Shown: piece after piece, positions 30,596 to 40,727 of the stretch
Position numbering within the stretch: the first letter of the stretch is position 1
How the letters are laid out: every line of letters begins with the position of its first letter
Position numbers and translations under genes: made by a program
NCBI GenBank assembly: GCA_934373455.1
Contig: CAKRON010000008.1
Coordinates: 1-49,905 of the forward strand
Length of the DNA: 49,905 nucleotides
Origin: an uncultured Marvinbryantia sp.
Lineage (GTDB): Bacteria; Bacillota; Clostridia; Lachnospirales; Lachnospiraceae
Direction: 5' to 3'
Notes under the pieces: model-generated
The model's input: only the letters and a program-made list of their open reading frames with translations
Told to the model about the DNA's origin: nothing
Databases searched by the model: none

Positions 30596-31717
30596 ATGAA
30601 GAAGAAAATAATTGCAGCAGGACATATCTGCGTAGATATCACACCAGCAATTCCTGGAAAAAAAGTAACAAAAATTAATGAATTAATGATTCCTGGAAAG
30701 TTGATAGAAGTAGGAGACGCCACTGTCAGTACGGGTGGTGCAGTTGCGAACAGTGGACTTGCTATGAAGGTGTTGGGCGCAAATGTTTCGCTGATGGGAA
30801 AGATTGGTAATGACGCATTTGGCGAAATTGTAAAGAGTGTGCTGAAAAAATATGGGGCAGAGGATGAACTGCTGGTTTCTGATACAGAAGCAACGTCTTA
30901 TACTTTGGTAGTGGCGGTACCGGGGATTGATCGAATCTTTTTGCATAATCCTGGTGCGAATAATTCTTTTTGTACAGAAGACATTCCGGTAGAAGAGTTA
31001 AAAGATGCTGCATTGTTCCATTTTGGATATCCGCCAATTATGCGTTCCATGTATTTGAATGACGGTGAAGAACTGGTAAAGATGATGAAGATGGTGAAAG
31101 AGGCCGGTGTGGCAACCTCCATGGATCTGGCAGCGGTAGATGAAGCTTCGGAAGCAGCAACCGTTGACTGGCATCTGGTTCTGGAACGCGTTATGCCATA
31201 TATAGATATTTTTGTACCAAGCGTGGAAGAACTTTGTTATATGCTGGATAAAGAGCGATTCCAGGAATGGCAAAACAGAGCAGCCGGTAAAGACATCACA
31301 GAGGTATTGGATATTGAAAAGGATGTGAAGCCACTGGCACAGGAATGCATGAAGCTGGGAGCTAAAATTCTTCTTCTGAAATGTGGAGTGCCGGGCATGT
31401 ATTTCTGCAGTGCAGACAAAGAGGCGTTGTCACAGATCAGTGACCGTCTGGAACTTGATGTAGATGCATGGGCAGGAAAAGAGTATTTTGAAAAGAGTTA
31501 TGTACCGGAAAGAGTGCTGTCCGGTACAGGAGCAGGCGATACATCAATCGCAGCGTTCCTGACGGCGATGACAGATGGATATACACCGGAAGATGCACTG
31601 CATCTGGCAGCAGGAACAGGAGCATCATGCGTGACTGCGTATGATGCGTTAAGCGGTTTGAAATCTTTTGAGGAATTAAAGAAAAAGATAGATGCTGGCT
31701 GGGAAAAAGTAAATTAG
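30596..31717 (+). CDS. PfkB-family carbohydrate kinase
   Basis: The product is 373 residues; GGAGG precedes ATG 30596. Signature motifs are GGAVANSGLAMKVLGANV near the N-terminus and SGTGAGDTSIAAFLTAM (catalytic D) near the C-terminus. The protein is longer than most ribokinase-like members (about 310) because of an insertion at about 215-245 containing QEWQNRAAGKDITEVL. It phosphorylates a sugar or nucleoside with ATP; the substrate is not readable. The glycerol kinase gene follows after 41 bases, so they may form an operon. Confidence 0.9.
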   Translation: MKKKIIAAGHICVDITPAIPGKKVTKINELMIPGKLIEVGDATVSTGGAVANSGLAMKVLGANVSLMGKIGNDAFGEIVKSVLKKYGAEDELLVSDTEATSYTLVVAVPGIDRIFLHNPGANNSFCTEDIPVEELKDAALFHFGYPPIMRSMYLNDGEELVKMMKMVKEAGVATSMDLAAVDEASEAATVDWHLVLERVMPYIDIFVPSVEELCYMLDKERFQEWQNRAAGKDITEVLDIEKDVKPLAQECMKLGAKILLLKCGVPGMYFCSADKEALSQISDRLELDVDAWAGKEYFEKSYVPERVLSGTGAGDTSIAAFLTAMTDGYTPEDALHLAAGTGASCVTAYDALSGLKSFEELKKKIDAGWEKVN

Positions 31718-31743
31718 ATATAAGACTACCTCGGTATTCTTAA

Positions 31744-33270
<1,527 letters not shown>

Positions 33271-33282
33271 ATACTATGTATA

Positions 33283-33322
33283 AAAAACAGCGATTTCATG
33301 TAAGTGTGAAATCGCTGTTTTT
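33283..33322. terminator. Bidirectional terminator between glpK and GH94
   Basis: AAAAACAGCGATTTCA pairs with TGAAATCGCTGTTTTT, with A- and T-tracts on both sides. Confidence 0.88.
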
Positions 33323-33336
33323 AAGTGGAGGAAAAA

Positions 33337-35775
33337 CTATGCACCCATATGTACAGTTACATGATATTCTTTTTGACCGTCTTCAAATGGAATCAGGCAG
33401 CCCTCATAATCTTTTCCGTTTACCGTAACTTTGCGGACACCTTTTTGTACATGGTCAGGATTGACAACATCAATATAGTACATAGCGTTTCGGAATTGAC
33501 GTGTCAGCTGAAAATCACCGAAGTCTTCCGGAATACACGGATTAATGGTCAGTCCCTTATAAGAAGGCTGTACACCAAGGATCGCCTGAGATAAATTGCA
33601 GAAAGTCCATGCGGCAGTTCCGGTTAGCCAGCTGTTCTTTGCTTCACCATGGAATTTGGCATCGGCACCGGCAACCATCTGAGAATATACGTAAGGTTCT
33701 GTGCGGTGAATCTCACTGATATTTTCAATATAGGAAGGGCAGGTCTTACGGTATATTTCAAAAGCACGGTTTCCGCGTCCAATGACAGTCTCTGCGATGG
33801 AAACCCATGGATTGTTATGGCAGAAAATACCGGCATTTTCTTTATATCCTGGTGGATAGGAGGAAATTTCACCAAGATTCAGATAATAATGGGTATAGGC
33901 CGGCTGCAGAATCATAACGCCATACCTGGTATCGAGGTGCTCTTTTACAGAATCTAAGGCTTTTTCCGCAAGACCTTCTTTTACACCGATTCCTGCCATA
34001 ACACAGAATCCCTGAGGCTCAATAAAAATCTTACCTTCTTCACATTCGTTAGAACCTACTTTCTGACTTTCGGCATCATAAGCACGCAGGAACCATTCAC
34101 CGTCCCATCCGGATTTCAGAACAGCTTCATACATCTCTGCAACTGCGGTTTCAGCCTGAACAGCCAGATCATCATGGCCGGAAAGGCGGCTGATATCTGC
34201 AAATTCTTTTCCATACTTAACAAACATTCCGGCAATAAAAACAGATTCTGCCACCGGTCCTTCGGACGGTCCGGTAGTCTGGAAAGATTCACCCGGTTCT
34301 TTTGAAAAACAGTTCAGATTCAGACAGTCATTCCAGTCAGCACGACCGATTAGTGGAAGTTTGTGAGGACCAAGGTGTGTGCAGGTATAGGTAAACGAAC
34401 GATGCAGGTGCTCATAAAGGGTATCTGCTTTTTCTTTCTGATTGTCAAAGTCAACCATTTCATCCAGAATACTGAAATCTCCGGTCTCCTTTAAATAAGC
34501 AGAAACAGCAGCGATCAGCCATAATGGGTCATCGTTAAAACCACTTCCGATATCCAGGTTTCCTTTTTTCGTCAATGGCTGATATTGATGATAAGCGCTT
34601 CCGTCTTCGAACTGGGTAGCCGCAATATCCAGGATACGTTCTCTTGCGCGTTCCGGGATCAGATGCACAAAACCGAGCAGATCCTGACAGGAGTCACGGA
34701 AGCCCATACCACGTCCAGTACCGGATTCATAATAAGATGCGGAACGAGACATGTTAAAAGTAATCATGCATTGATACTGATTCCAGATATTTGCCATACG
34801 GTTTACATGAATATCATTACTCTTTACCGTATAACGGGAGAGAAGACGATCCCAGTAAACATGCAGATCCTCAAAAGCCTTTGCAACCTGTTCTTCCGTG
34901 GAAAAACGTGCAATCAGAGCATGGGCAGGCGTTTTATTAATAATATTAGGAGCTTCCCATTTTTGATCCTGTGGATTTTCACAGTAACCAAGCAGGAAAA
35001 TCAGCTTTTTAGTTTCGCCAGGCTGCAGTGTGAAATCCAGCTGGTGGCTTGCGATCGGATACCAGCCACTGGCAACGGAATTACGACATTTTCCTTCGGT
35101 GACGGTATTTGGAAAAGCATTGCCGTTACCTAGACCAAGAAATTCATCACGACTGGTGTCGTATGCTGTGATATCGGAGTTTACCGTAAAGAAACTGTAA
35201 TGATTGCGGCGTTCACGATATTCTGTTTTATGATAAATCGTACTTCCTTCAATTTCCACTTCACCGGTACTCAAATTTCTCTGGAAATTTGTCATATCAT
35301 CCATAGCATTCCACAGACAAAATTCTACATAAGAGAAAAGAGAAATCTGCTTTGGCTGGTCAGAATGGTTTGTCAGAGTCAGTTTATTGATTTCGCAGGA
35401 AGCATCTACCGGTACGAAAGCCAGGAGATTTGCTTCCAGATGATTTTTCGTGCTGATGAAACGGCTGTATCCCATACCGTGATGGCATTCATAGGAATCC
35501 ACAGGTGTCTTGGTTGGCATGGTTCCCGGATTCCAGATCGTATCGCCGTCTTTTATATAGTAATATTTTCCGTTGGAATCAACAGGGAGTGCATTGTAAC
35601 GGTAGCGGGTGATGCGAAGCAATTTGGCATCTTTATAGAAACTGTAACCTCCGCAGGTATTTGAAATCAGAGAAAAGAAACCTTCTGTACCCAAATAGTT
35701 GATCCATGGAAGAGGTGTGTCAGGGGTGGTAATCACATATTCCCGTGCATCATCATCAAAATATCCGAATTTCAT
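33337..35775 (-). CDS. Cellobiose phosphorylase (GH94)
   Basis: The product is 812 residues, matching the usual length of cellobiose phosphorylases (about 810). ATG 35775 follows CGGAGG. N-terminal beta-sandwich with [16 protein letters not shown] and WNPG; the (alpha/alpha)6 barrel begins near residue 320. The catalytic-acid region is [11 protein letters not shown], where the D of WND (about 483) is the general acid, with the phosphate-site [14 protein letters not shown] near 352-365. It splits cellobiose with phosphate to glucose and glucose-1-phosphate in the cytoplasm. No signal peptide, as expected. Divergent from the LacI/ABC genes and sharing an operator-like word with them. Confidence 0.93.
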   Translation of the reverse strand: MKFGYFDDDAREYVITTPDTPLPWINYLGTEGFFSLISNTCGGYSFYKDAKLLRITRYRYNALPVDSNGKYYYIKDGDTIWNPGTMPTKTPVDSYECHHGMGYSRFISTKNHLEANLLAFVPVDASCEINKLTLTNHSDQPKQISLFSYVEFCLWNAMDDMTNFQRNLSTGEVEIEGSTIYHKTEYRERRNHYSFFTVNSDITAYDTSRDEFLGLGNGNAFPNTVTEGKCRNSVASGWYPIASHQLDFTLQPGETKKLIFLLGYCENPQDQKWEAPNIINKTPAHALIARFSTEEQVAKAFEDLHVYWDRLLSRYTVKSNDIHVNRMANIWNQYQCMITFNMSRSASYYESGTGRGMGFRDSCQDLLGFVHLIPERARERILDIAATQFEDGSAYHQYQPLTKKGNLDIGSGFNDDPLWLIAAVSAYLKETGDFSILDEMVDFDNQKEKADTLYEHLHRSFTYTCTHLGPHKLPLIGRADWNDCLNLNCFSKEPGESFQTTGPSEGPVAESVFIAGMFVKYGKEFADISRLSGHDDLAVQAETAVAEMYEAVLKSGWDGEWFLRAYDAESQKVGSNECEEGKIFIEPQGFCVMAGIGVKEGLAEKALDSVKEHLDTRYGVMILQPAYTHYYLNLGEISSYPPGYKENAGIFCHNNPWVSIAETVIGRGNRAFEIYRKTCPSYIENISEIHRTEPYVYSQMVAGADAKFHGEAKNSWLTGTAAWTFCNLSQAILGVQPSYKGLTINPCIPEDFGDFQLTRQFRNAMYYIDVVNPDHVQKGVRKVTVNGKDYEGCLIPFEDGQKEYHVTVHMGA

Positions 35776-35851
35776 AATAAAAAACCTCCGTTATGATTTA
35801 TTTCATTATTTCAGTAAAATGTGCGGAAAACGTTAGAAAAAAACGAAAAAG

Positions 35852-35863
35852 CGAAAACGATCA
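35852..35863. promoter_or_regulatory. LacI-type operator word in the GH94 leader
   Basis: CGAAAACGATCA, the same word (one base different) as at 36208. It sits downstream of the GH94 transcription start. A related GGAAAACGTTAG lies at about 35825. Confidence 0.5.
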
Positions 35864-35907
35864 GATAAAAAGTGAAATTAAAACGAAAAGATATTTGACT
35901 TGACATC

Positions 35908-35936
35908 AGTATAGCGGAAAAAAAATAGAAAAGCAA
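35908..35936 (-). promoter_or_regulatory. GH94 promoter
   Basis: Minus-strand TTGCTT (35931-35936), 17 bases and TATACT (35908-35913), giving a leader of about 125 bases. Confidence 0.7.
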
Positions 35937-36171
35937 CAGTTTTTTCTATGGTAGATTATACGAATCTGAATCGCATCAAGAGCAATCATGCTGTGAAAAT
36001 TGGCTGTTTATAATGTGGGTGTATGATAAAATACAAACGTCGTTACGAAAAGTTTCGCAAATCTCACATATTCTGTTGTAAAATGTATTAATAGAAATAC
36101 AAAAAGCATGAGATGTGAATTGTGCAATACTAATAAATCTGTTAAAAACGCTAAAAAGTAAAGAAAAACCA

Positions 36172-36219
36172 TTGATTTTTTGTGCAAAAAGATATAGAAT
36201 ACAGTTACGAAAACGATTA
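36172..36219 (+). promoter_or_regulatory. Promoter and operator of the LacI/ABC genes
   Basis: TTGATT (36172-36177), 17 bases and TAGAAT (36195-36200), followed at once by CGAAAACGATTA (36208-36219). Confidence 0.7.
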
Positions 36220-36259
36220 AGAAATAAAAACTGAAAAACAAAAAGAATTGAGGGCACGG

Positions 36260-37279
36260 ATGATGGTATCTATGAAAGACATCGCAAAACAGTGCCATGT
36301 ATCCATTGCCAGTGTCAGCAAAGCGCTGAACGGCTATTCGGATATCGGGGAAGAGACCAGGAACCTGATTATTAAGACAGCACATGAGATGGGATATCTT
36401 CCAAATTCTTCTGCAAGAGCGCTGAAGACAAAGAAAAGCTATAATTTAGGAGTTTTATTTGTAGATGCAGCTATGAACGGACTGACACATGAATATTTTA
36501 ATCATGTATTAGAAAGTTTCAAATATCATGCAGAGGCAAGAGGGTATGACATTACGTTTATCGCAGGTCATACATCCGGTCAGGAAATGAGTTTTTATGA
36601 ACGGTGCCGATATCGCGGAGTAGATGGAGTACTGGTTGCTTGTTTTAAGTACTATGAGGAGAATATTCAGGATCTTATCCGCTCTGACCTTCCGGTAGTT
36701 ACCATTGATCATACTTTCGAAGGAAAAATAGCAATTGTTTCCAATAATGTACAGGGAATCGAAGAACTGGTTTCTTACATATACAGTATGGGACATAAAA
36801 AAATCGCCTATATACATGGCGACGATACCCCGGTTACAAGGAACAGACTCAGTGGTTTTTACCGAACAACGCAGAGATATGGACTGGATATACCGGATGA
36901 ATATGTGAAAGCATCTTCTTATCGCAACCTTGATATGGCGGCGAAGGCGACAAGAGAACTTCTTGATCTGCCTAATCCACCAACCTGTATTATGTATCCA
37001 GATGACTATGCAGCTGTTGGGGGCATGAATGTGATAAAGGAAAGAGGGCTTCGTATACCGGAAGACATATCCATTACCGGATATGACGGAATTGATCTGG
37101 TAAGAATGATGGAACCAAGATTAACCACACTATGTCAGGATACAAAGCAGATCGGAAAAATGGCAGCAGAAAAGCTGATCAGTCTGATCGAACAGCCAAA
37201 GACGACACTCATCGATAAATTCACCGTAGATGGTGTACTTTTTAAAGGAGGATCGGTGGGACGCAACAAAGAATGTTAA
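36260..37279 (+). CDS. LacI-family regulator of the oligosaccharide cluster
   Basis: The product is 339 residues; ATG 36260 is preferred over an upstream TTG because GAGGG lies 6-7 bases before. The helix-turn-helix is VSMKDIAKQCHVSIASVSKALNGYS; the hinge helix includes MGYLPNSSARALKT, the canonical Y-x-P-N-x-x-A-R-x-L. The ligand domain follows (YNLGVLFVDA; ISITGYDGIDLVRMMEPRLT). By position it controls the ABC importer after it and the divergent GH94 gene through shared CGAAAACGATYA words. Confidence 0.94.
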   Translation: MMVSMKDIAKQCHVSIASVSKALNGYSDIGEETRNLIIKTAHEMGYLPNSSARALKTKKSYNLGVLFVDAAMNGLTHEYFNHVLESFKYHAEARGYDITFIAGHTSGQEMSFYERCRYRGVDGVLVACFKYYEENIQDLIRSDLPVVTIDHTFEGKIAIVSNNVQGIEELVSYIYSMGHKKIAYIHGDDTPVTRNRLSGFYRTTQRYGLDIPDEYVKASSYRNLDMAAKATRELLDLPNPPTCIMYPDDYAAVGGMNVIKERGLRIPEDISITGYDGIDLVRMMEPRLTTLCQDTKQIGKMAAEKLISLIEQPKTTLIDKFTVDGVLFKGGSVGRNKEC

Positions 37280-37352
37280 CGCAGAAGAGACTGCGCAACA
37301 GATAGAGGGTAAATACATATTTTATATTATTTTTTAAGGAGGATGTAGTATT

Positions 37353-38687
37353 ATGAACAAGAAAATGATGGCAATTACTCTGACAACAGCAATGATCGGA
37401 ACTATGATGGGTGCAACTGCTGTAATGGCTGAGGATGCAGCTTCATCCGATGAAGGAAAAGTATTAAACATTTACTGCTGGAATGAAGAATTTAAATCTC
37501 GTCTGACGGATCACTATCCAGGATATGAAGAAGTTGACGGAACACATGGCAAGATCGGTGATGTAGACGTAGTATGGAACATCACACCTTCAGATGACAA
37601 TGCATATCAGAATAATCTGGATGAAACATTATTAAAACAGGCTGATGCAGCAGATGACGACAAGATTGACCTGTTCCTGGTAGAAGCTGACTATGCATTG
37701 AAATACGTGAATACAGACTATGCAATGCCAATCAAAGACCTTGGTATTACAGATGATGAAATCAAAGATCAGTATCAGTATACAAAAGATGTTATGACAG
37801 ATTCAGACGGCAATTTGAAAGGACTTTCCTGGCAGGGCTGCCCTGGAACTATGATTTACAGACGTGACATTGCCAAAGAAGTATTTGGAACAGATGATCC
37901 GGCAGAAGTACAGAAGAAAGTTGCTGACTGGGATTCTTTCAAAGCGGCTTCTCAGGAATTGGCAGATAAAGGCTATCAGATGACTTCTTCCGTAAATGAT
38001 ACCTATCGTGTATTCTCCAACAATGTAAGCAGTCCATGGGTAGTAGATGGAAAGATCACAGTAGACGACAACATCAAGAACTGGGTTGACATGTCTAAAG
38101 AAATGGTAGATGCAAGCGAGACTGGCACAGCAGAACTGTGGAGTGATGACTGGAGCAAGGGCTTCTTCACAGACAGTAATGTATTCGCATACTTCGGACC
38201 AGCATGGTTCATTGATTTCTCTATGAGTGCAGATCAGGACGGATCTGTAGGTAAAGATGGTGGCTGGGCTGCAACAGAAGGACCACAGGGCTTCTACTGG
38301 GGTGGAACATGGATTACAGCAGCTACAGGAACAGACAACCCAACACTGGTAGCAGATATTATGAGAACTATGACAACGAATGTTGATGTAATGGAAGAAA
38401 TCGTAAAAGCAGATAACGATTTCGTAAACAACAAACCAGCTATGGAAGCTATGGCAGCTGATGAAAGCTATGGTGATGCAGTTCTGGGTGGACAGAATCC
38501 ACTGGCTATGTTCTGTGCAGGAGCTGATAAGATTGACTTGAGCAATATGAGCATTTACGATCAGGGATGTAACGAAGAATTCCAGAATGCTATGAAGAAC
38601 TACTTCGAGGGCAATGCAACTTATGAAGAAGCACTGGATCTGTTTAATAAAGCAGTTGTAGAAAAATATCCAGAATTAACATACTAA
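37353..38687 (+). CDS. ABC sugar-binding protein (family 1)
   Basis: The product is 444 residues; AAGGAGG precedes ATG 37353. Signal peptide MNKKMMAITLTTAMIGTMMGATAVMAEDA, here quoted only for its A-x-A site (VMA) at about residue 26; there is no lipobox cysteine, which is unusual for a Gram-positive binding protein. The mature fold is SBP family 1, with tryptophan-rich patches (YWGGTWITAAT; SPWVVDG) of the kind that bind oligosaccharides. It serves the MalF/MalG-like permeases that follow. Confidence 0.92.
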   Translation: MNKKMMAITLTTAMIGTMMGATAVMAEDAASSDEGKVLNIYCWNEEFKSRLTDHYPGYEEVDGTHGKIGDVDVVWNITPSDDNAYQNNLDETLLKQADAADDDKIDLFLVEADYALKYVNTDYAMPIKDLGITDDEIKDQYQYTKDVMTDSDGNLKGLSWQGCPGTMIYRRDIAKEVFGTDDPAEVQKKVADWDSFKAASQELADKGYQMTSSVNDTYRVFSNNVSSPWVVDGKITVDDNIKNWVDMSKEMVDASETGTAELWSDDWSKGFFTDSNVFAYFGPAWFIDFSMSADQDGSVGKDGGWAATEGPQGFYWGGTWITAATGTDNPTLVADIMRTMTTNVDVMEEIVKADNDFVNNKPAMEAMAADESYGDAVLGGQNPLAMFCAGADKIDLSNMSIYDQGCNEEFQNAMKNYFEGNATYEEALDLFNKAVVEKYPELTY

Positions 38688-38727
38688 TCTGATATTGCAG
38701 CGAATCATTCAATAAGTAAAAAGATGA

Positions 38728-38760
38728 AATATGCCTGCCTGATCATCAGGCAGGCATATT
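38728..38760 (+). terminator. Strong hairpin between binding protein and permeases
   Basis: AATATGCCTGCCTGAT and ATCAGGCAGGCATATT are perfect arms of 16 bases with a minimal loop; only a weak T-run follows. It probably attenuates or protects the binding-protein transcript. Confidence 0.65.
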
Positions 38761-38793
38761 TAAAACCAAAGCGTGCCTGAAAGGAGAATGAAA

Positions 38794-39702
38794 ATGCCAA
38801 AGAATCAAAACCATAAGGCAGTTCGCTATAACAAATGGGGGTATCTGTTTTTGATACCGTTTGTAGTGGTATACCTCATATTTCAGTTTGTGCCACTTGT
38901 CAGTACAATATATAACAGTTTTTTCGAAAATTATCGGTCTGGTCTGACGCAGATAGGACCGCGATTTGTGGGGTTTGATAATTATGTAAAACTCTTTCAG
39001 GGTGGCGATATTTGGGTATATTTTAAAAACACCATGATTATGTGGATTATGGGATTTGTGCCACAGATTCTGGTATCCTTGCTGCTTGGAGCATGGTTCT
39101 CCAATCCAAGCCTGAGACTGAAAGGAAAACGATTTTTCAAAACGGTTATTTATCTGCCAAACCTGATTATGGCATCAGCATTTGCCATGTTATTTTTTAC
39201 ACTGTTCTCTGATGGAGGACCAATCAATGCCATGTTGCTTCATGCAGGAATACTGAAATCAGCATATAGCTTCTTCAGTCATGTCTGGAGTACAAGAACG
39301 CTGGTTGCATTACTGAACTTCCTGATGTGGTTTGGTAATACGACGATCCTTCTTATGGCAGGTATGATGGGAATTGATGCATCACTCTATGAAGCAGCAG
39401 AAGTAGATGGTGCCACTGCCACACAGATTTTCTTCAGAATCACATTGCCTCTGCTTCGTCCGATTTTGATTTATGTTATGATTACATCACTGATCGGAGG
39501 AATCCAGATGTTTGATGTACCACAGATTCTGACAAATGGAACCGGTGATCCGATGAGATCTACCATGACACTGATTATGTTCCTGAATAAGCATTTGTAC
39601 AGTAAAAACTTTGGTATGGGCGGTGCCTTATCGGTATGCCTGTTTATTATTACCGGTGTACTCAGTCTGATTGTATTCCGATTTAATAAAACCAAAGACT
39701 GA
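38794..39702 (+). CDS. ABC sugar permease, MalF-like
   Basis: The product is 302 residues. Of three possible starts, ATG 38794 has the best spacing (7) from AAGGAG. Six hydrophobic helices start at about residue 14 (GYLFLIPFVVVYLIF). The coupling loop reads EAAEVDGATATQIFFRITLP, the EAA motif that binds the ATPase. With the next gene it builds the pore of a disaccharide or oligosaccharide importer. The ATPase must come from elsewhere. Confidence 0.94.
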   Translation: MPKNQNHKAVRYNKWGYLFLIPFVVVYLIFQFVPLVSTIYNSFFENYRSGLTQIGPRFVGFDNYVKLFQGGDIWVYFKNTMIMWIMGFVPQILVSLLLGAWFSNPSLRLKGKRFFKTVIYLPNLIMASAFAMLFFTLFSDGGPINAMLLHAGILKSAYSFFSHVWSTRTLVALLNFLMWFGNTTILLMAGMMGIDASLYEAAEVDGATATQIFFRITLPLLRPILIYVMITSLIGGIQMFDVPQILTNGTGDPMRSTMTLIMFLNKHLYSKNFGMGGALSVCLFIITGVLSLIVFRFNKTKD

Positions 39703-39716
39703 CAGGGGGAGAGATC

Positions 39717-40574
39717 ATGAATAACAAAAAAACGAAAAAAGGAATGAGTATGAAAGGTCAGCGCACCCTGGCATATATTGTACTGGTTCTGCTGTCTTTC
39801 CTCTGCCTGTTCTGGTTCTATGTATTATTTATTAATGCGACCAGATCTAATGGAGCATTGAAACGTGGATTTACGGCAATTCCGGGAAGTTTTCTGATTA
39901 CGAACTGGAAAAATCTTCTGGCAGGGACACTTCCGGTATGGCATGGAATGTTTAACAGTATCATAATTGCAGCCAGTTCAGCGGTTTTGTGTACCTATTT
40001 TTCTACTATGACTGCCTATGCTTTGCACGCCTATGATTTTAAAGGAAGAAAATTTATGTTTACCTTTATTCTGGCTGTTATGATGATCCCAACACAGGTA
40101 ACTGCACTCGGATTTATTCAGCTTCTTGGAAAAATGCATCTGGATGATTCTTTTATTCCACTGATTGTTCCAAGTATAGCGGCACCGGTTACGTTTTTCT
40201 ATATGAAACAGTATATGGAGAGTAATCTTCCACTGGAATTGGTGGAAGCAGCACGTATTGATGGATCAGGAGAATTCAGGACTTTCAATACCATTTCGCT
40301 TCCTTTGATGAAACCGGCAATTGCAGTGCAGGCAATCTTTACCTTTGTACAGAGTTGGAACAACTATTTTATTCCGGCATTGGTACTTCATACGGATAAA
40401 AAGAAAACACTGCCAATATTGATTGCTCAGCTGCGAAGTGCAGACTTCCTGAAGTTTGATATGGGGCAGGTATATGTGATGATTGCATTTTCTATCTTTC
40501 CGGTTATTATTGTCTATATTTTGTTATCAAAATTTATTGTAGAAGGTGTCTCCGCAGGTGCGGTAAAAGGCTAA
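39717..40574 (+). CDS. ABC sugar permease, MalG-like
   Basis: The product is 285 residues; GGGGGAG precedes ATG 39717. It has six membrane helices and the EAA loop EAARIDGSGEFRTFNTISLP. It is the partner of the permease at 38794. The gene is followed by a terminator, and no ATPase gene of the MsmK/MsmX type occurs in the operon or anywhere in the window. Confidence 0.94.
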   Translation: MNNKKTKKGMSMKGQRTLAYIVLVLLSFLCLFWFYVLFINATRSNGALKRGFTAIPGSFLITNWKNLLAGTLPVWHGMFNSIIIAASSAVLCTYFSTMTAYALHAYDFKGRKFMFTFILAVMMIPTQVTALGFIQLLGKMHLDDSFIPLIVPSIAAPVTFFYMKQYMESNLPLELVEAARIDGSGEFRTFNTISLPLMKPAIAVQAIFTFVQSWNNYFIPALVLHTDKKKTLPILIAQLRSADFLKFDMGQVYVMIAFSIFPVIIVYILLSKFIVEGVSAGAVKG

Positions 40575-40580
40575 AAATGG

Positions 40581-40619
40581 AAACGCTGCTGAATGGGAAA
40601 CCATGAGGCAGCGTTTTTT
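40581..40619 (+). terminator. Terminator of the oligosaccharide importer operon
   Basis: AAACGCTGC pairs with GCAGCGTTT, closed by an inner TGG/CCA helix and followed by TTTTTT. Confidence 0.85.
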
Positions 40620-40727
40620 GGTGGAGACAGAAAAAATTACACTTTTCTTAAAATAATGGAACTTGTCAACGGATATAATCAATGGCATTCTTGAAAGTAT
40701 AGGATAAGAAACAGGAGGGCAAAAAAC

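Larger units (their letters stand above)
35776..36259. other. Long divergent regulatory region
   Basis: This 484-base AT-rich gap holds two promoters, shared operator words (35852, 36208) and a palindrome CGAAAAGTTTCG near 36045. No gene or recognisable RNA is visible. Confidence 0.6.
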
